This document shows, one piece after another, positions 1 to 12,342 of a DNA stretch of 64,000 bases. The notes under the pieces are model-generated. The model was not told the DNA's origin. It saw only the letters and a list, made by a program, of their open reading frames with translations, and ran no database searches. This DNA comes from Selaginella moellendorffii (Eukaryota > Streptophyta > Lycopodiopsida > Selaginellales > Selaginellaceae). A program made the translations under genes and the position numbers. The stretch covers positions 605,109-669,108 of the forward strand of contig NW_003314358.1 in assembly GCF_000143415.4 (NCBI RefSeq). The letters run 5' to 3'. The first letter of the stretch is position 1; each line of letters starts with the position of its first letter.

Positions 1-288
1 GGTTCTATATGAAGTAGGAAATCCTTAATAAGATTGATAAAATCCTCTTAACCCCTTTAATGTTGCTTTGAACCTCAATAATTTAATGTCCTTATTTCAC
101 AACATCATCAAAAGATTCTTCTTCCTCATCATGGTCATCATCACTAACGCTATACTTCTCATCAGGATTTATATCCCACTTATCTGCCATCCCCAAAAAC
201 TCCAATACTAATGAAACACAAACCCTAGGCCATTAAATCCCATATGCCATATAATATTCTTAAAATATTCCCACAGTTTGTGTCTTTG
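1..288. other. Left-edge spacer with one tiny acidic ORF
   Basis: AT-rich sequence. The only coding-like stretch is a 32-codon ORF on the minus strand at 92-190, beginning MADKWDINPDEK and followed by a run of Asp/Glu. It could be a last exon or a gene scrap cut off by the window edge; I do not recognise it. Confidence 0.3.
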
Positions 289-955
289 CTCTTGAGAGAG
301 ACTTTCCAGAGGAGTGGAAGGGAGATCCACACTTGGGTTGTGAGGCTCAATAGAGAGGTACACACTTATGTTGCAAATGCTCTGATTGATATGTAAGCAA
401 TGTGCAGGAGCATGGTGGACGTGAGCATTGTTTTCGAGAGAATGGAGGAACTTAGTGTCATCTGGGATATTAGGACTTGCAGACGCCGGGGATGAGGAGC
501 TAGCTCTGGAGTTCCACTAGCGAATGCAACACGAAGGTTGTCCTCCAGACTCAATCACCTTTGTCGCAGTGCTCAAAGCTTGTCAGAGAAGGAAATCGCC
601 TTGGACAAGTCTGTGAAGCCAGAGGCGCTATGAAGAGGAAGAATCCTTCACGCTCAAGCAACAAGAAACGCTCAAGAAATCCAGCTCTTCATTGCAAATG
701 CGCTCTTGGATTTGTACTCCAGGTGTTTGAAGGTATAGTCTCGCTCTGGTCACCTGGAACTCTGTAGTTCTCGGCTATGCAGAGGGTGGAAATGCGAGAA
801 AGCTCTGGAGCTGTTTGCCAGGATTCGAGAAGATCCAAACTACGTAACCTTTCTCGCAGCACTCAAGGCTTGTGTGTGTTCGGCACAGAGCGAAGCAGGC
901 ACTTTTGTCAACGGGAAAGTGTTGAAGGTGGCGAGCTTGTCGAGAAGGTATTACT
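289..955 (+). pseudogene. Degenerate PPR (PLS-type) gene remnant
   Basis: Three forward frames together read as pentatricopeptide repeat protein. About 300-480 reads GREIHTWVVRLNREVHTYVA followed by NALIDM and then a stop. About 550-580 reads ITFVAVLKAC. About 750-910 reads VTWNSVVLGYAEGGNARKAL and then VTFLAALKAC. Stops and frame changes interrupt each block. Intact PPR proteins of this kind bind organellar RNA. This copy has no start, no continuous frame and no E domain, so it is a dead fragment. It resembles the PLS-type PPR gene at 25-27 kb (both use FLAALKAC/YLAALKAC-like motifs), but I cannot show direct descent. Confidence 0.75.
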
Positions 956-1019
956 GTACGTGCTCCTTCACTTCAAACGGCCTCTTGCCGACAATGTAGA
1001 TTTGCACCTTCGAAGGTAA

Positions 1020-2205
1020 AGGATTTGTTCACTGAAATACTTACACACAGCAGGAAGACTTGATTATATATCTGGGGTCCACTGATCCTGAGCGGCTATT
1101 ACCATGGTGAGGTTATAATGGCAATATCAACTTTATAGAGGAGAGAGAAGTGATGAATTGTCAGTTTTAATTAGCTAAGGTATTACAATGGTGATCTATA
1201 ACTAGGTGCTGGTAAAGTGTCCATTAGATTATTTTTATTTACAGTATATTTGTTATTCGCATTCACATTCGCTACAGGTGCTGAGGTAAACGTTATATTG
1301 CTTCAGACCCTCCTAAACTCTGCTCTTGAGGCTTAGAATAAGGAAGGGAATATGGATTCTCATGCTGGAGTCTTTCTAATTGGCTTGGCAAAACTTTGAA
1401 ACTTTCAGGTACCAGAGCTATCATGATAAGCATTGTAATGTGTCAAAAGTCTGAGACTGATGATTGGGTCATATGTCATAAGAATTCTTCAAGTGAATTT
1501 TGTTTTGCAGAGATTTATGAAAATTTGTGCAATATTTGTCTTAAAAAATGTAACATGTAGAACTCACTTACTTTTAATTATTTTTATCTTGAACTTTGGT
1601 TACAATTACCTCTTATAGTGATAAGTTGGATATTATTATGTTACTAAAAAACTTTAGTTAAGTTTTGGGATTTGTCTTTCATGAAGGATGCAGTCAGGGA
1701 TGGGAAGAGTTCATAACAATATTGGAAAAATTTTCATGTTTTATCCTAATAACATAGTTAATAAAGTATATTATTCAAATTTATTTACAAAAACATTTTA
1801 TTTAGCCAAAATATACTAACAAATGACATTGTCACAACCAAGGCTTATAATATCAAATGTATTTTTTATTATCATAGAAAATTTTAGAGATTTTTGTTTA
1901 ATTAAGAAATATGATTTACTACATAGTTTATATTGTATTACATTCTGATGTAGATAAAAGCACTCGTTGAAATTTCAAATTGCTTCACTATGGCAAGAAA
2001 TATGTGTCTTTACTACCAATTAAAATCTATTTTTTAAAAAAAATTATATTATATCACTTTGAACATGAGAATCTTACTAATGTTTATAGGAAGGTGCCAA
2101 TGCTTAGCCAACATGCTAGAAGGTGTGAAACCCAGATGGGGATCTGAGAATTATAATTTCTTCAATTCACAAAGGCCAAAACAGTTCCAGGGAATTTGTG
2201 ACCTT
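1020..2205. other. AT-rich spacer without recognisable genes
   Basis: Short ORFs only, with no motif I recognise. A weakly coding-like, GC-richer patch continues from the PPR remnant to about 1020; the rest is AT-rich. Confidence 0.5.
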
Positions 2206-2209
2206 GCCT

Positions 2210-2389
2210 TTAGTGATGTTTGCCACTGCTGCCGCTGTGTGGAAGCTTGACTCTGTGATCTTGTGACTGGGGCTCTTCGTGGTGATGCCCGTGCCGAAAC
2301 GCTGCTGCAGTGACAGCATTATGATCCAGGCAAGCTAATGCGAGCACGAAAAGGACAAAGAGGTGCCGAAGCAAACTCGCAAGTGCCAT
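2210..2389 (-). CDS. Small secreted His-rich peptide (59 aa, unknown)
   Basis: Single-exon ORF of 59 codons. The chosen start gives MALASLLRHLFVLFVLALAC, a clear hydrophobic signal peptide, followed by a short mature part with FRHGHHHEEPQSQDH and several more His and Ser residues. An upstream in-frame ATG at 2440 would add residues ahead of the signal peptide and overlap the TATA box, so it was rejected. A consensus TATA box lies 35 nt upstream of the chosen ATG. The His/Glu-rich tail could bind metal ions, but that is inference. I do not recognise the family. It precedes the glycine-rich protein genes on the same strand. Confidence 0.5.
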   Translation of the reverse strand: MALASLLRHLFVLFVLALACLDHNAVTAAAFRHGHHHEEPQSQDHRVKLPHSGSSGKHH

Positions 2390-2423
2390 TCTTGAACTGC
2401 GAATTGCTGAGCCTAGGTTGTGG

Positions 2424-2431
2424 ATTATATA
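2424..2431 (-). promoter_or_regulatory. TATA box of the His-rich peptide gene
   Basis: Minus-strand TATATAAT, 35 nt upstream of the ATG at 2389. This implies a very short 5' leader. Confidence 0.5.
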
Positions 2432-2800
2432 GAGAAACATCGTCTATAGTCACATAAGAAACGTCAAAAGAGGGGTGCTCATGTTATCAACAAACATGCC
2501 CCAGAACTTTTGACATTCATCCATGGACGAATTTTTTTTTATAAAAAACCAAGACAATCACTAGCTTGTTTGCATGCAATAGTGGATAAACACAATGCGT
2601 GGAGTGTTTTGATACCTTGTGTGCAAAGCTGGGGAGCAAAACACACTGTGGGAGATTATATTCCATGGAGAAACGTCAAAAGGCAGAGTGGGGTTCTCTT
2701 AAGTAGATTCTCACAAAAGCAGCACTCTTTTGTTGACAAAAACTTCCAGCATTAAATAATAAAAATTATATTGAACATTATTTAAAAATATCTAGATGAC

Positions 2801-3045
2801 TCAAGCGTGCTTCTCATCAGCCTTAACGACAGCATGGCACCGTAACCACCATGCCCACCTCCTTGGGTCTCAATCGATTCAATACTACCAGTGTGGCTGT
2901 GGCCACCGTGGTGCAATCATGGCCTGATCCACCATACGCCTGTGGGGTCTAGCGATTCATTCTCTTTCTCTGGAACAACTCTAGCAGAGAATGCGAGCTG
3001 GGAGGCACAAAGCAATGCTGCAAGAACTAGAGAGATGCTCTTCAT
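2801..3045 (-). pseudogene. Truncated, frameshifted paralogue of the glycine-rich protein
   Basis: The N-terminus MKSISLVLAALLCASQ plus LAFSARVVPEKENESLDP is nearly identical to the neighbouring intact gene at 3424-4122. The frame then stops after 42 codons (2917). Downstream, in other frames, the sequence still encodes the family's C-terminus: GGHSHTGSIESIETQGGG near 2860-2895 and VKADEKHA at 2801-2825. Almost the whole Gly-rich repeat core is deleted, and at least one stop and one frameshift separate the two ends. A short secreted peptide (2917-3045) could still be made, but by comparison with the intact copy this is a decaying tandem duplicate. Confidence 0.8.
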
Positions 3046-3079
3046 TGTATCCTTCTTTCTAGTTTGGCTATTAGCCTGA

Positions 3080-3420
3080 AAGAGCTTGGGATATCGAGCA
3101 TTAACAATGTCAAACATCAAGATTTCATAACTCTTAGTGGAGGGAGAATCGTTTGAAAATGCGGAGGGGCCGAATTATGGCATCCCAAGATCACGTCTTT
3201 GTTTCTTATTGGTGCTAAAATCTCAACTTTAAAATACACAGTCTTTCGTCCTGTTCTTGGAATCCATAGGAATGATGTCTAGGAAGCCCTTTTTTGCAAG
3301 CTCTGGGACTCTACAGAAGATGCACAAAAGAAAATTTAATCAGCTAATTTATAGTTGTCAATGGCCATATATTAACTTTAGAGAGCATTTATCATTATAT
3401 GTTTTTTTCAATAGAAGGTC
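3080..3420. other. Spacer between the two glycine-rich genes
   Basis: Nothing coding seen. It should hold the promoter of the truncated copy and the 3' end of the intact one. Confidence 0.4.
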
Positions 3421-3423
3421 GAT

Positions 3424-4122
3424 TTAAGCATGCTTTTCATCGACCTTAGCTTCAGTAGCAGCGTGGCCACCGTGACCGCCACCGCCACCACGACCGTGAC
3501 CTTGAGTCTCAATCGACTCAGTGGTAGCGCTATGGCCGTGACCGCCACCATACCCACCGCCATATCCACCTTTACCACCGTATCCATATCCCTCCGGCTC
3601 AACCGAGTCAGCATATCCGTGACCACCGCCATATCCACCATGACCATACCCACCATGGTAGCCTCCGCCATAGCCACCGTTGCCATAGCCACCGCCATAA
3701 CCACCGTTGCCATAGCCACCGCCATAACCACCGTGTCCATATCCATATCCTTCCGGCTCAACTGCTGCGTGGCCACGACCACCGCCGTAGCCACCACCAC
3801 GACCACCGCCGTAGCCACCACCATGACCACCACCATAGCCTTCCGGCTCAACTGCTGCGTGGCCACGACCACCGCCGTAGCCACCACCACGACCACCGCC
3901 GTAGCCACCACCATGACCACCACCATAGCCGCCACGAGATCCTTCCAGCTCCGCCGAGTGACCACGCCCACCACCGTAGCCACCGCGACCACCGTATCCT
4001 TCCAGCTCGGCCCCCTGTGGGTCTAGCGATTCATTCTCCTCCTTCTCTGGGACAACTCTAGCAGAGAATGCGAGCTGGGAGGCACAAAGCAATGCAGCGA
4101 GAACTAGAGCGACGCTCTTCAT
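3424..4122 (-). CDS. Secreted glycine-rich protein with GYGGG/GHGGG repeats
   Basis: Single-exon, 232 aa. Residues 1-20 (MKSVALVLAALLCASQLAFS) form a signal peptide. A short charged segment (ARVVPEKEENESLDP) follows, then about 180 residues of Gly/Tyr/His/Arg repeats built from GGYGGGRG and GGYGGGHG, punctuated by VEPEGYG or AELEG boxes. The C-terminus is acidic and basic (EAKVDEKHA). Proteins like this are secreted cell-wall or structural glycine-rich proteins, and Tyr residues may be cross-linked by peroxidases; this is family knowledge, not shown here. The core contains a perfect 90-bp tandem duplication and shorter 27-bp repeats, so length is probably polymorphic. A broken paralogue lies immediately downstream. 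Confidence 0.85.
   Translation of the reverse strand: MKSVALVLAALLCASQLAFSARVVPEKEENESLDPQGAELEGYGGRGGYGGGRGHSAELEGSRGGYGGGHGGGYGGGRGGGYGGGRGHAAVEPEGYGGGHGGGYGGGRGGGYGGGRGHAAVEPEGYGYGHGGYGGGYGNGGYGGGYGNGGYGGGYHGGYGHGGYGGGHGYADSVEPEGYGYGGKGGYGGGYGGGHGHSATTESIETQGHGRGGGGGHGGHAATEAKVDEKHA
3667..3930 (-). repeat. Coding tandem repeats, including a perfect 2 x 90-bp duplication
   Basis: 3751-3840 and 3841-3930 are base-for-base identical by eye (30 codons each). Next to them (about 3667-3730) lie two 27-bp units around GCCATAACCACCGTTGCC. The lack of mismatches in the 90-bp pair points to a recent duplication, or to an assembly choice. Confidence 0.85.
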
Positions 4123-4172
4123 TGTTGCTACTCAAAGCTTGTTTTGTGTGAGACTGGTGTCGAGGGCTGGGG

Positions 4173-4180
4173 TTTATATA
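4173..4180 (-). promoter_or_regulatory. TATA box of the glycine-rich protein gene
   Basis: Minus-strand TATATAAA, about 50 nt upstream of the ATG at 4122. Confidence 0.55.
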
Positions 4181-4495
4181 GAGTCTCAGGGATTGACACT
4201 TCAGCGTTAAATTTTCAGTGGAGGGAGAATCATTCGAAAATGGCGGGACCGGGGGGGGAATATGCCATATCAAAATACAACAAGATCACGGCATTGGGAA
4301 AACAACGATTTCAAAGTCTTTATGATTATCAAACTATAAGAACCCTTATAATTGTTTTTAGAACCATCGGTGGCCATTGCAAATCGCTCCCTTGCTTATG
4401 GCACCTTGGTTCTTTATGCAAAAGACCAACCCTTTTTTATCAGTCTTTGTTTCGTTTGTTTTTTTTTTTTTTCCTTCTTCTTTCTCGTTGTTCTT

Positions 4496-7640
<3,145 letters not shown>

Positions 7641-8119
7641 GGCCGCTGCTGCTGCAATTCAAACCCTAGAAACCCTCACAGCGCCCGCGCACCTGCGATT
7701 CCCCAGCGAAATGGATCAAAATCGAGCGCGCTCTCTCGCGAATCGGCGCGCCGCGTACCTGGAGATCCCAGATCCAGCGCCAAGACCAACGGCATCGCAT
7801 CCAGGCGCTCGCAAACCCTCACCCGCGCGTTCTAGGGTTCCATGCCGTTGCCCCTTCGCTTTCTGGCTTGCTCCAGGAAGGAGCTGGGGGCCGTACGCGA
7901 AAATGCGCAAATCCAATATGGGCCTGTACGGAGCTGCTGACTATTGTTGACTGGAAAGAGCTTTTTGGAAAAAATTTTAGTCGCGAGGCAGGTAAGAAAA
8001 AAATGAGCGCCAAAATGTTTTAACCCAATATTTTTGAGTTGCGAAAGAAGAGTTTCCATCGTTTCTTTCTTCCAAGAAACGCTCCACAGTCTCCAAGAAT
8101 CCATCTTTCTCTCCAGGCG

Positions 8120-8998
8120 ATGGCTCGATTCGCGGCGCCCACACCATCGCCATCGCCATCGCACAAGAAATCATCAAGATCGTGCGCTGCCGCCGAGAAT
8201 TCTCCAGCGGCGGGAAAATCTTCGCCCAGGAGGCGAGGGGGAAGAATGCCGCTCGAGCTCTTGGATCCCCAGGGCGGCGATCGGTTTGTTAGCGGCCCGG
8301 ATTTCGATTTCGAGGGCCGTTTTGCCGCCGCGAAGACGAGGGAATCTTTCCACTCGCGGCGCATGTCCTTGGCGCCGCAGCAGCAGGAGAAAGATCCATC
8401 GATCGAGCGGCGCCGGCAGAGAAGGATGTCTCTCCAGGCCGGATCGATCCACAGGCTTGACAAGAACGGCGCAAAGAAGGCGTCCAAGATCCATCCCAGC
8501 GGCGCCAACGCCAAGAACAAGGGTTCCTCGCCTCCTCCAGTCCTCGTCGAGAAGCTCTACATCGAGAAATCCGCCAGCGTTCTCTGGAGGGATGGCTTGC
8601 TCCAGCAGTGGGATAATCTCCTCGACAACACCTCTGGAGGATTCAAGAGCATCACCGTCGCCTACGAGGAGCACCGGAAGAGCCTGGAGCCAGATCCAAA
8701 GCAAGGCGACGATCAAGCACAGATTTCCTCGCCGTGTTCTTGCGAGGGCGAGACCTCCAGCAGCAAGGACATCCACATGGTGGAAATCTCGTCCGAGGAG
8801 TCCGATGTGCCGCGCATGGACGAGATTTCTCCATTTCCAGAGAAAGAGCTCGATCAAGAACTCAAGAACAAGGGCGAGGAGCGCACCGGATGGACGAGCT
8901 ATGGATTCACGGCGGCGGCAGCGCTCGTAGCGGCCGGCATTGCGATCTTGGGATGCGTCATCCATGGCAAGGTTCGTGCTTGTGTTTCCTCTAGCTAG
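8120..8998 (+). CDS. Unknown basic protein with a C-terminal membrane anchor
   Basis: One open exon. The chosen ATG gives 292 aa; an in-frame ATG at 8039 would add 27 residues. The first ~150 residues are Ser/Arg/Lys-rich and look disordered. A compact block around KLYIEKSASVLWRDGLLQQW is probably the conserved core. A single hydrophobic segment near the end (TAAAALVAAGIAILGCVIHG) would anchor the C-terminus, leaving a few residues beyond it. The region after GCVIHGK could instead be a splice donor (GTTCGT), in which case more exons would run into the convergent PPR gene; I judged the stop at 8998 more likely. The 3' end overlaps that PPR gene's 3' end by four bases. I do not recognise the family. 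Confidence 0.55.
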   Translation: MARFAAPTPSPSPSHKKSSRSCAAAENSPAAGKSSPRRRGGRMPLELLDPQGGDRFVSGPDFDFEGRFAAAKTRESFHSRRMSLAPQQQEKDPSIERRRQRRMSLQAGSIHRLDKNGAKKASKIHPSGANAKNKGSSPPPVLVEKLYIEKSASVLWRDGLLQQWDNLLDNTSGGFKSITVAYEEHRKSLEPDPKQGDDQAQISSPCSCEGETSSSKDIHMVEISSEESDVPRMDEISPFPEKELDQELKNKGEERTGWTSYGFTAAAALVAAGIAILGCVIHGKVRACVSSS

Positions 8999-10812
8999 GC
9001 GGCAGTGCTTTCTCTCGATCTCCTCGCTAGGTTTCTACCAATCCCACTGTGAAATATCCTTCCCGGATCTCTTGCCGTGCTTGCCAGCAGCACATAGACA
9101 GCGCCATTCTTTGGATCAAGCTCAAGAACACGCCGCGCGGCGTAAGAGCTAGCTTTCAGATCGTCGTGATCGCGGCAAGCTCCAAGAACACACACCCAAT
9201 TCACCGCTTGCGCCTCGAATGGCATCGTTTCCGCGAGCTCCCTCGCGGATTCCAGGCGCCCGGCGCGCCCGAGAGCATCGATCATGCATGAGAAGTGCTG
9301 GTGCGTCGGCGATCGATCGAAATCTAAGCTCATCGACACGAACAGGCACCGCGCGTCATACAGTCGGCTCCCAAGAATCGCCGGGACGAAGGAGATCTCG
9401 TCGGGGAAATCGACGGTCTTCATCGAATGGAAGAGCTGGAGGGCCTCATCGAGCCGTCCGTTTTGGCAGTAGCCAGCCAATAGCACATTCCACGACATGG
9501 TATCGCGCTCGGGGGAGGTATCCAAAAGATTCTTAGCATCAACAAGATGCCCGGCTTGGGCATATGCCACAATCATCGCATTCCAGGACACAAGATTCCG
9601 GCATTGCATCTTATGGAATATCCACTTGGCTACATCGAGATGCCCGGCTCGAGCATATTCTCCCAGCAATGCTGTCCACAACACAACGTCTAGGAGGTTT
9701 GGGTTTTGGAGAATGTTCTCCATCGCTGCATGGAGATTCCCACTGTGGGAATATACTGGGAGCATTGCAGTCCATGAGATGGAATCGTGCTCCGGCATGC
9801 TGTGAAAGATTCTCTCGGATTCTTCAAAGAGGTAGCTGTTTGTATAGGCGGCCAGCAAGCAAGAGTAGGAGACTCTGTCTTTACAGGGAATCTTTTGGAA
9901 AAGATCGGTAACATTTTTTACAAGACCAGATTGAGCATATGCTGCAAAGAGTGAATTCCAGCAGACGAGATCCCAACAGGGCATCTCAAGGAGGAGATTC
10001 TTGGCCTCATCAAGATGCCCAGACTGGGAATAGGCCTTTATCATTAAAGTCACCGAGAGAATATCCCTGGCAGGCATCTTTTCAAACAACTCCCGGGCTT
10101 TGCTGAGCTTCTTCGCTCGTATGTATGATTCGAAAAGAGTTGTCCACGATACCAAGCTCCATTCGGGCATTTGGAAGAAGATTCTCTCGGCATTAGAGAG
10201 ATCCCCAGTTCCGGCATATACTGATAGCATCAAGTTCCAAGTGATGATGTTTCTCTCGGGCATTTGAAATACGAGAATTTGAGCTTCGCTAACAAGATCT
10301 AAAATGCAGTAGCACGTAAGAAACGCATTCCAAGTTACTAGATTATGCTCGGGCATCGATAGAAAGATATGCCTTGACTCCTCTAGATGCCCTTCTTGGG
10401 CATATGCAGTAAGCATGGATGTCCAAAGAACCAGATCTCTTTGCGGGATTTCGTCCAGAACTCGCTTAGCGTGTGCGAGAGAGCCACTCTTCACGTATGC
10501 GACGAGCATAGTCGTCCACAGTATGAGATTCTTCCCTTGGATTTGATCAAAGAGCTTCTGGGCGCTGTTGATCTCGCCGCTCTTGCAGTACCCGGAGAGA
10601 AGGTGGTAGTAGGAAAAAGAGGATGGGTTTTCCATGGAGTCGAGAACCTCCCTCGCGCGCTCGAGGCTCCCCAGCCTCGCGTACATCTCGATGAGCTTGT
10701 CGTGGAGGAATGCATCGTGTCCGAGCAGCGGTTTGATGCGCTGGTGGATTCGCAGCGCGGTGGCGATGGTGGAGCAGTCCTGGATTTGCTGGATGCAAAA
10801 GCTTCTCTCCAT
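8995..10812 (-). CDS. PPR protein built of ~31-residue S-type motifs, short E region, 605 aa
   Basis: Intronless. The start chosen is MERSFCIQQIQDCSTIATAL at 10812, the usual beginning of such proteins; the open frame continues upstream to 11217 but that part is not PPR-like. From about residue 50 a tandem array of ~31-residue motifs follows, each like DLVLWTSMLTAYAQEGHLEE, with few or no 35-residue P or L motifs. Near the C-terminus HFSCMIDALGRAGRLESARE and WVCVLGACRDHDDLK, then LELDPKNGAVYVLLAS, form an E-type region that ends early; no DYW deaminase is present. Such proteins bind single-stranded RNA in plastids or mitochondria and often guide C-to-U editing (family knowledge). Its target is unknown. 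A partner supplying the deaminase would be needed if it edits. Confidence 0.88.
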   Translation of the reverse strand: MERSFCIQQIQDCSTIATALRIHQRIKPLLGHDAFLHDKLIEMYARLGSLERAREVLDSMENPSSFSYYHLLSGYCKSGEINSAQKLFDQIQGKNLILWTTMLVAYVKSGSLAHAKRVLDEIPQRDLVLWTSMLTAYAQEGHLEESRHIFLSMPEHNLVTWNAFLTCYCILDLVSEAQILVFQMPERNIITWNLMLSVYAGTGDLSNAERIFFQMPEWSLVSWTTLFESYIRAKKLSKARELFEKMPARDILSVTLMIKAYSQSGHLDEAKNLLLEMPCWDLVCWNSLFAAYAQSGLVKNVTDLFQKIPCKDRVSYSCLLAAYTNSYLFEESERIFHSMPEHDSISWTAMLPVYSHSGNLHAAMENILQNPNLLDVVLWTALLGEYARAGHLDVAKWIFHKMQCRNLVSWNAMIVAYAQAGHLVDAKNLLDTSPERDTMSWNVLLAGYCQNGRLDEALQLFHSMKTVDFPDEISFVPAILGSRLYDARCLFVSMSLDFDRSPTHQHFSCMIDALGRAGRLESARELAETMPFEAQAVNWVCVLGACRDHDDLKASSYAARRVLELDPKNGAVYVLLASTARDPGRIFHSGIGRNLARRSRESTAA

Positions 10813-11351
10813 TGAAGACCTTTGGTAGCATTTGCGTAAAAGAGAAGAGAGAATCTTTTGAAACGTATTGTGCGCGAAACTTAGTCGCCCAAAACAGTAA
10901 AAAAGAAAAATGCCACCTTGGTTTCTGGATCGCGCAACCAACCAGATCAAGATAAGACGCCGCGCGAACACCGCCCAGGGTCTCTCGCGAATTAAATTCG
11001 CTGCGCTGCAATCACCTATCCATGCCTTTAAATGTATGCACAGATTTCCTGGGTTCTGGGAGCGCGGCGGTCTCGCTTCCATCGAGGAGAAATGGGAGCA
11101 CCGAACGAATCCCCGAAAGGCCAAGCCAAGCCAAGAAAAAAAAAAGAGAGAAAGAAACGAGGAGAGAGGAGAGGAGAGGAGAGGATCAAATCGTGCTCGT
11201 TGCAATGGAGCTTTCATGTATAGAGCTTTGACAATAGAGTTACAGACAACACCAAAGACATGGAGGAATCAAACTGTACAAAGGGGAAGAACAGTAGCCA
11301 CCGCCGCTGGGCTTTGGAGGCTGTGTTTCTTCGCGGATCGATCTTTCGCCA

Positions 11352-11806
11352 TCAGGGATTGAAATCGTAGATGTAGTCGACGTGGTCCTGCTGCTGATGA
11401 TCCGGATGATCGCGCGGCGACGCGGTGAGCTTCTACGGAAGAAATCAAGCGTTAAAAACAAGTATCTCACTCCACCCCAAGTGAATCTCACCTCAGTTTT
11501 TCCACCGGCCACAGCACTCGCGGACGCTACCGCGTTGACACTCTTGTCATTCGCCACTGAAACAAAACAAAGAGATCTCTACATGAGCGATTTGCAAGAC
11601 AAAGTAGCCATGAAGCAACGAGCGTTCATGCAAAGCCATGCACTTCTTTCTCCATAGCTAAAAACTCATCTCAAAGCTTACACACACGAAGAAACAGATA
11701 GTGTATGGAGTTAGAGCTAGAGCTTGCCTGTGGAGTCCTTGACAGGCCTGGCAGCCATAGCAGCGGCCACTAACAGCACAAAGAAGAAGAAAACGAGGCG
11801 AGACAT
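11352..11806 (-). CDS. Phytosulfokine-like peptide precursor A (74 aa)
   Basis: Three exons (minus): 11806-11728, 11556-11492, 11432-11352, 225 nt in one frame. Exon 1 encodes a signal peptide (MSRLVFFFFVLLVAAAMA) followed by ARPVKDST. Exon 2 is an Ala/Ser/Val-rich spacer. Exon 3 ends in DHVDYIYDFNP and stop. Angiosperm phytosulfokine precursors share a small size, a signal peptide followed by ARP, and a C-terminal HxDYIYTQ plus a few residues; Asp before Tyr is the tyrosine-sulfation context. Here YIYTQ is replaced by YIYDF, so the mature signal would be a variant or a different peptide. The first intron is GC-AG (ACAG/gcaagc). A second gene with the same plan lies at 50961-51579. The assignment is inference from short motifs. 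Confidence 0.6.
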
Positions 11807-11994
11807 GATACAATCGATCAAAAGCTTGCGAAATCTTTGCAGAGACTCGGAGAAACTCTTTGGAGCTGCGCTAGAGATCTAGAGCAATGAAACAAGTTTG
11901 CCGAGAAAGAAAAAGAGCTTCCAAAGACTAGCTTTCGAGCGAGCAAAGAGGAGAAAAGAGAGATGGAGGACGAAAGACGACGGCGGCGGCGGTG

Positions 11995-12002
11995 TATATA
12001 TA
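11995..12002 (-). promoter_or_regulatory. TATA box of peptide precursor A
   Basis: TATATATA within a GC-rich stretch, about 190 nt upstream of the ATG. A 5' leader of roughly 150 nt is implied. Confidence 0.45.
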
Positions 12003-12342
12003 CGGCTCCAACAAAGAGACACGGCGTGGACGGATAGGATGCGATCAAGGAAGACAAGGCCTGCAAGCGCGACACGTGGACGGCATTGACCAGACAGAAT
12101 GCTGACTAGGAAGAAGCCACAAATCCAAACTAGATAAAATAGAAACCATGGAAGAACTCTCTCCATTAATTTTGCGGTGTTTCCAAAGAGAGAGCATGTC
12201 CCCCAAAATCTTTTATTTCATTTCATCCAATCTTGGAAGTTCCAACTATAGAGACTGTGATCCTCTCAAGAATGCTTGATATACACAGTGAGTTCTCCCA
12301 GAGATATCCAATCTATAAACTATCTCTACGCAAAGATTTACG

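Noticed and set aside
3408-4026. Long open frames on both strands overlapping the glycine-rich gene (194 and 198 codons)
   Set aside because: They are by-products of the GC-rich repeats; their products are Val/Ala/Met or Thr/Ala runs without signal peptide or domain.
8034-8965. Open frames of ~300 and ~260 codons in other frames of the membrane-anchored protein gene
   Set aside because: GC-rich shadow frames with Arg/Ser-rich products and no domain; the chosen frame has a cleaner start and a membrane segment.
10813-11217. N-terminal extension of the S-array PPR protein
   Set aside because: The upstream part is not PPR-like and runs through probable leader sequence; the internal MERSF start matches the typical N-terminus of this PPR type.
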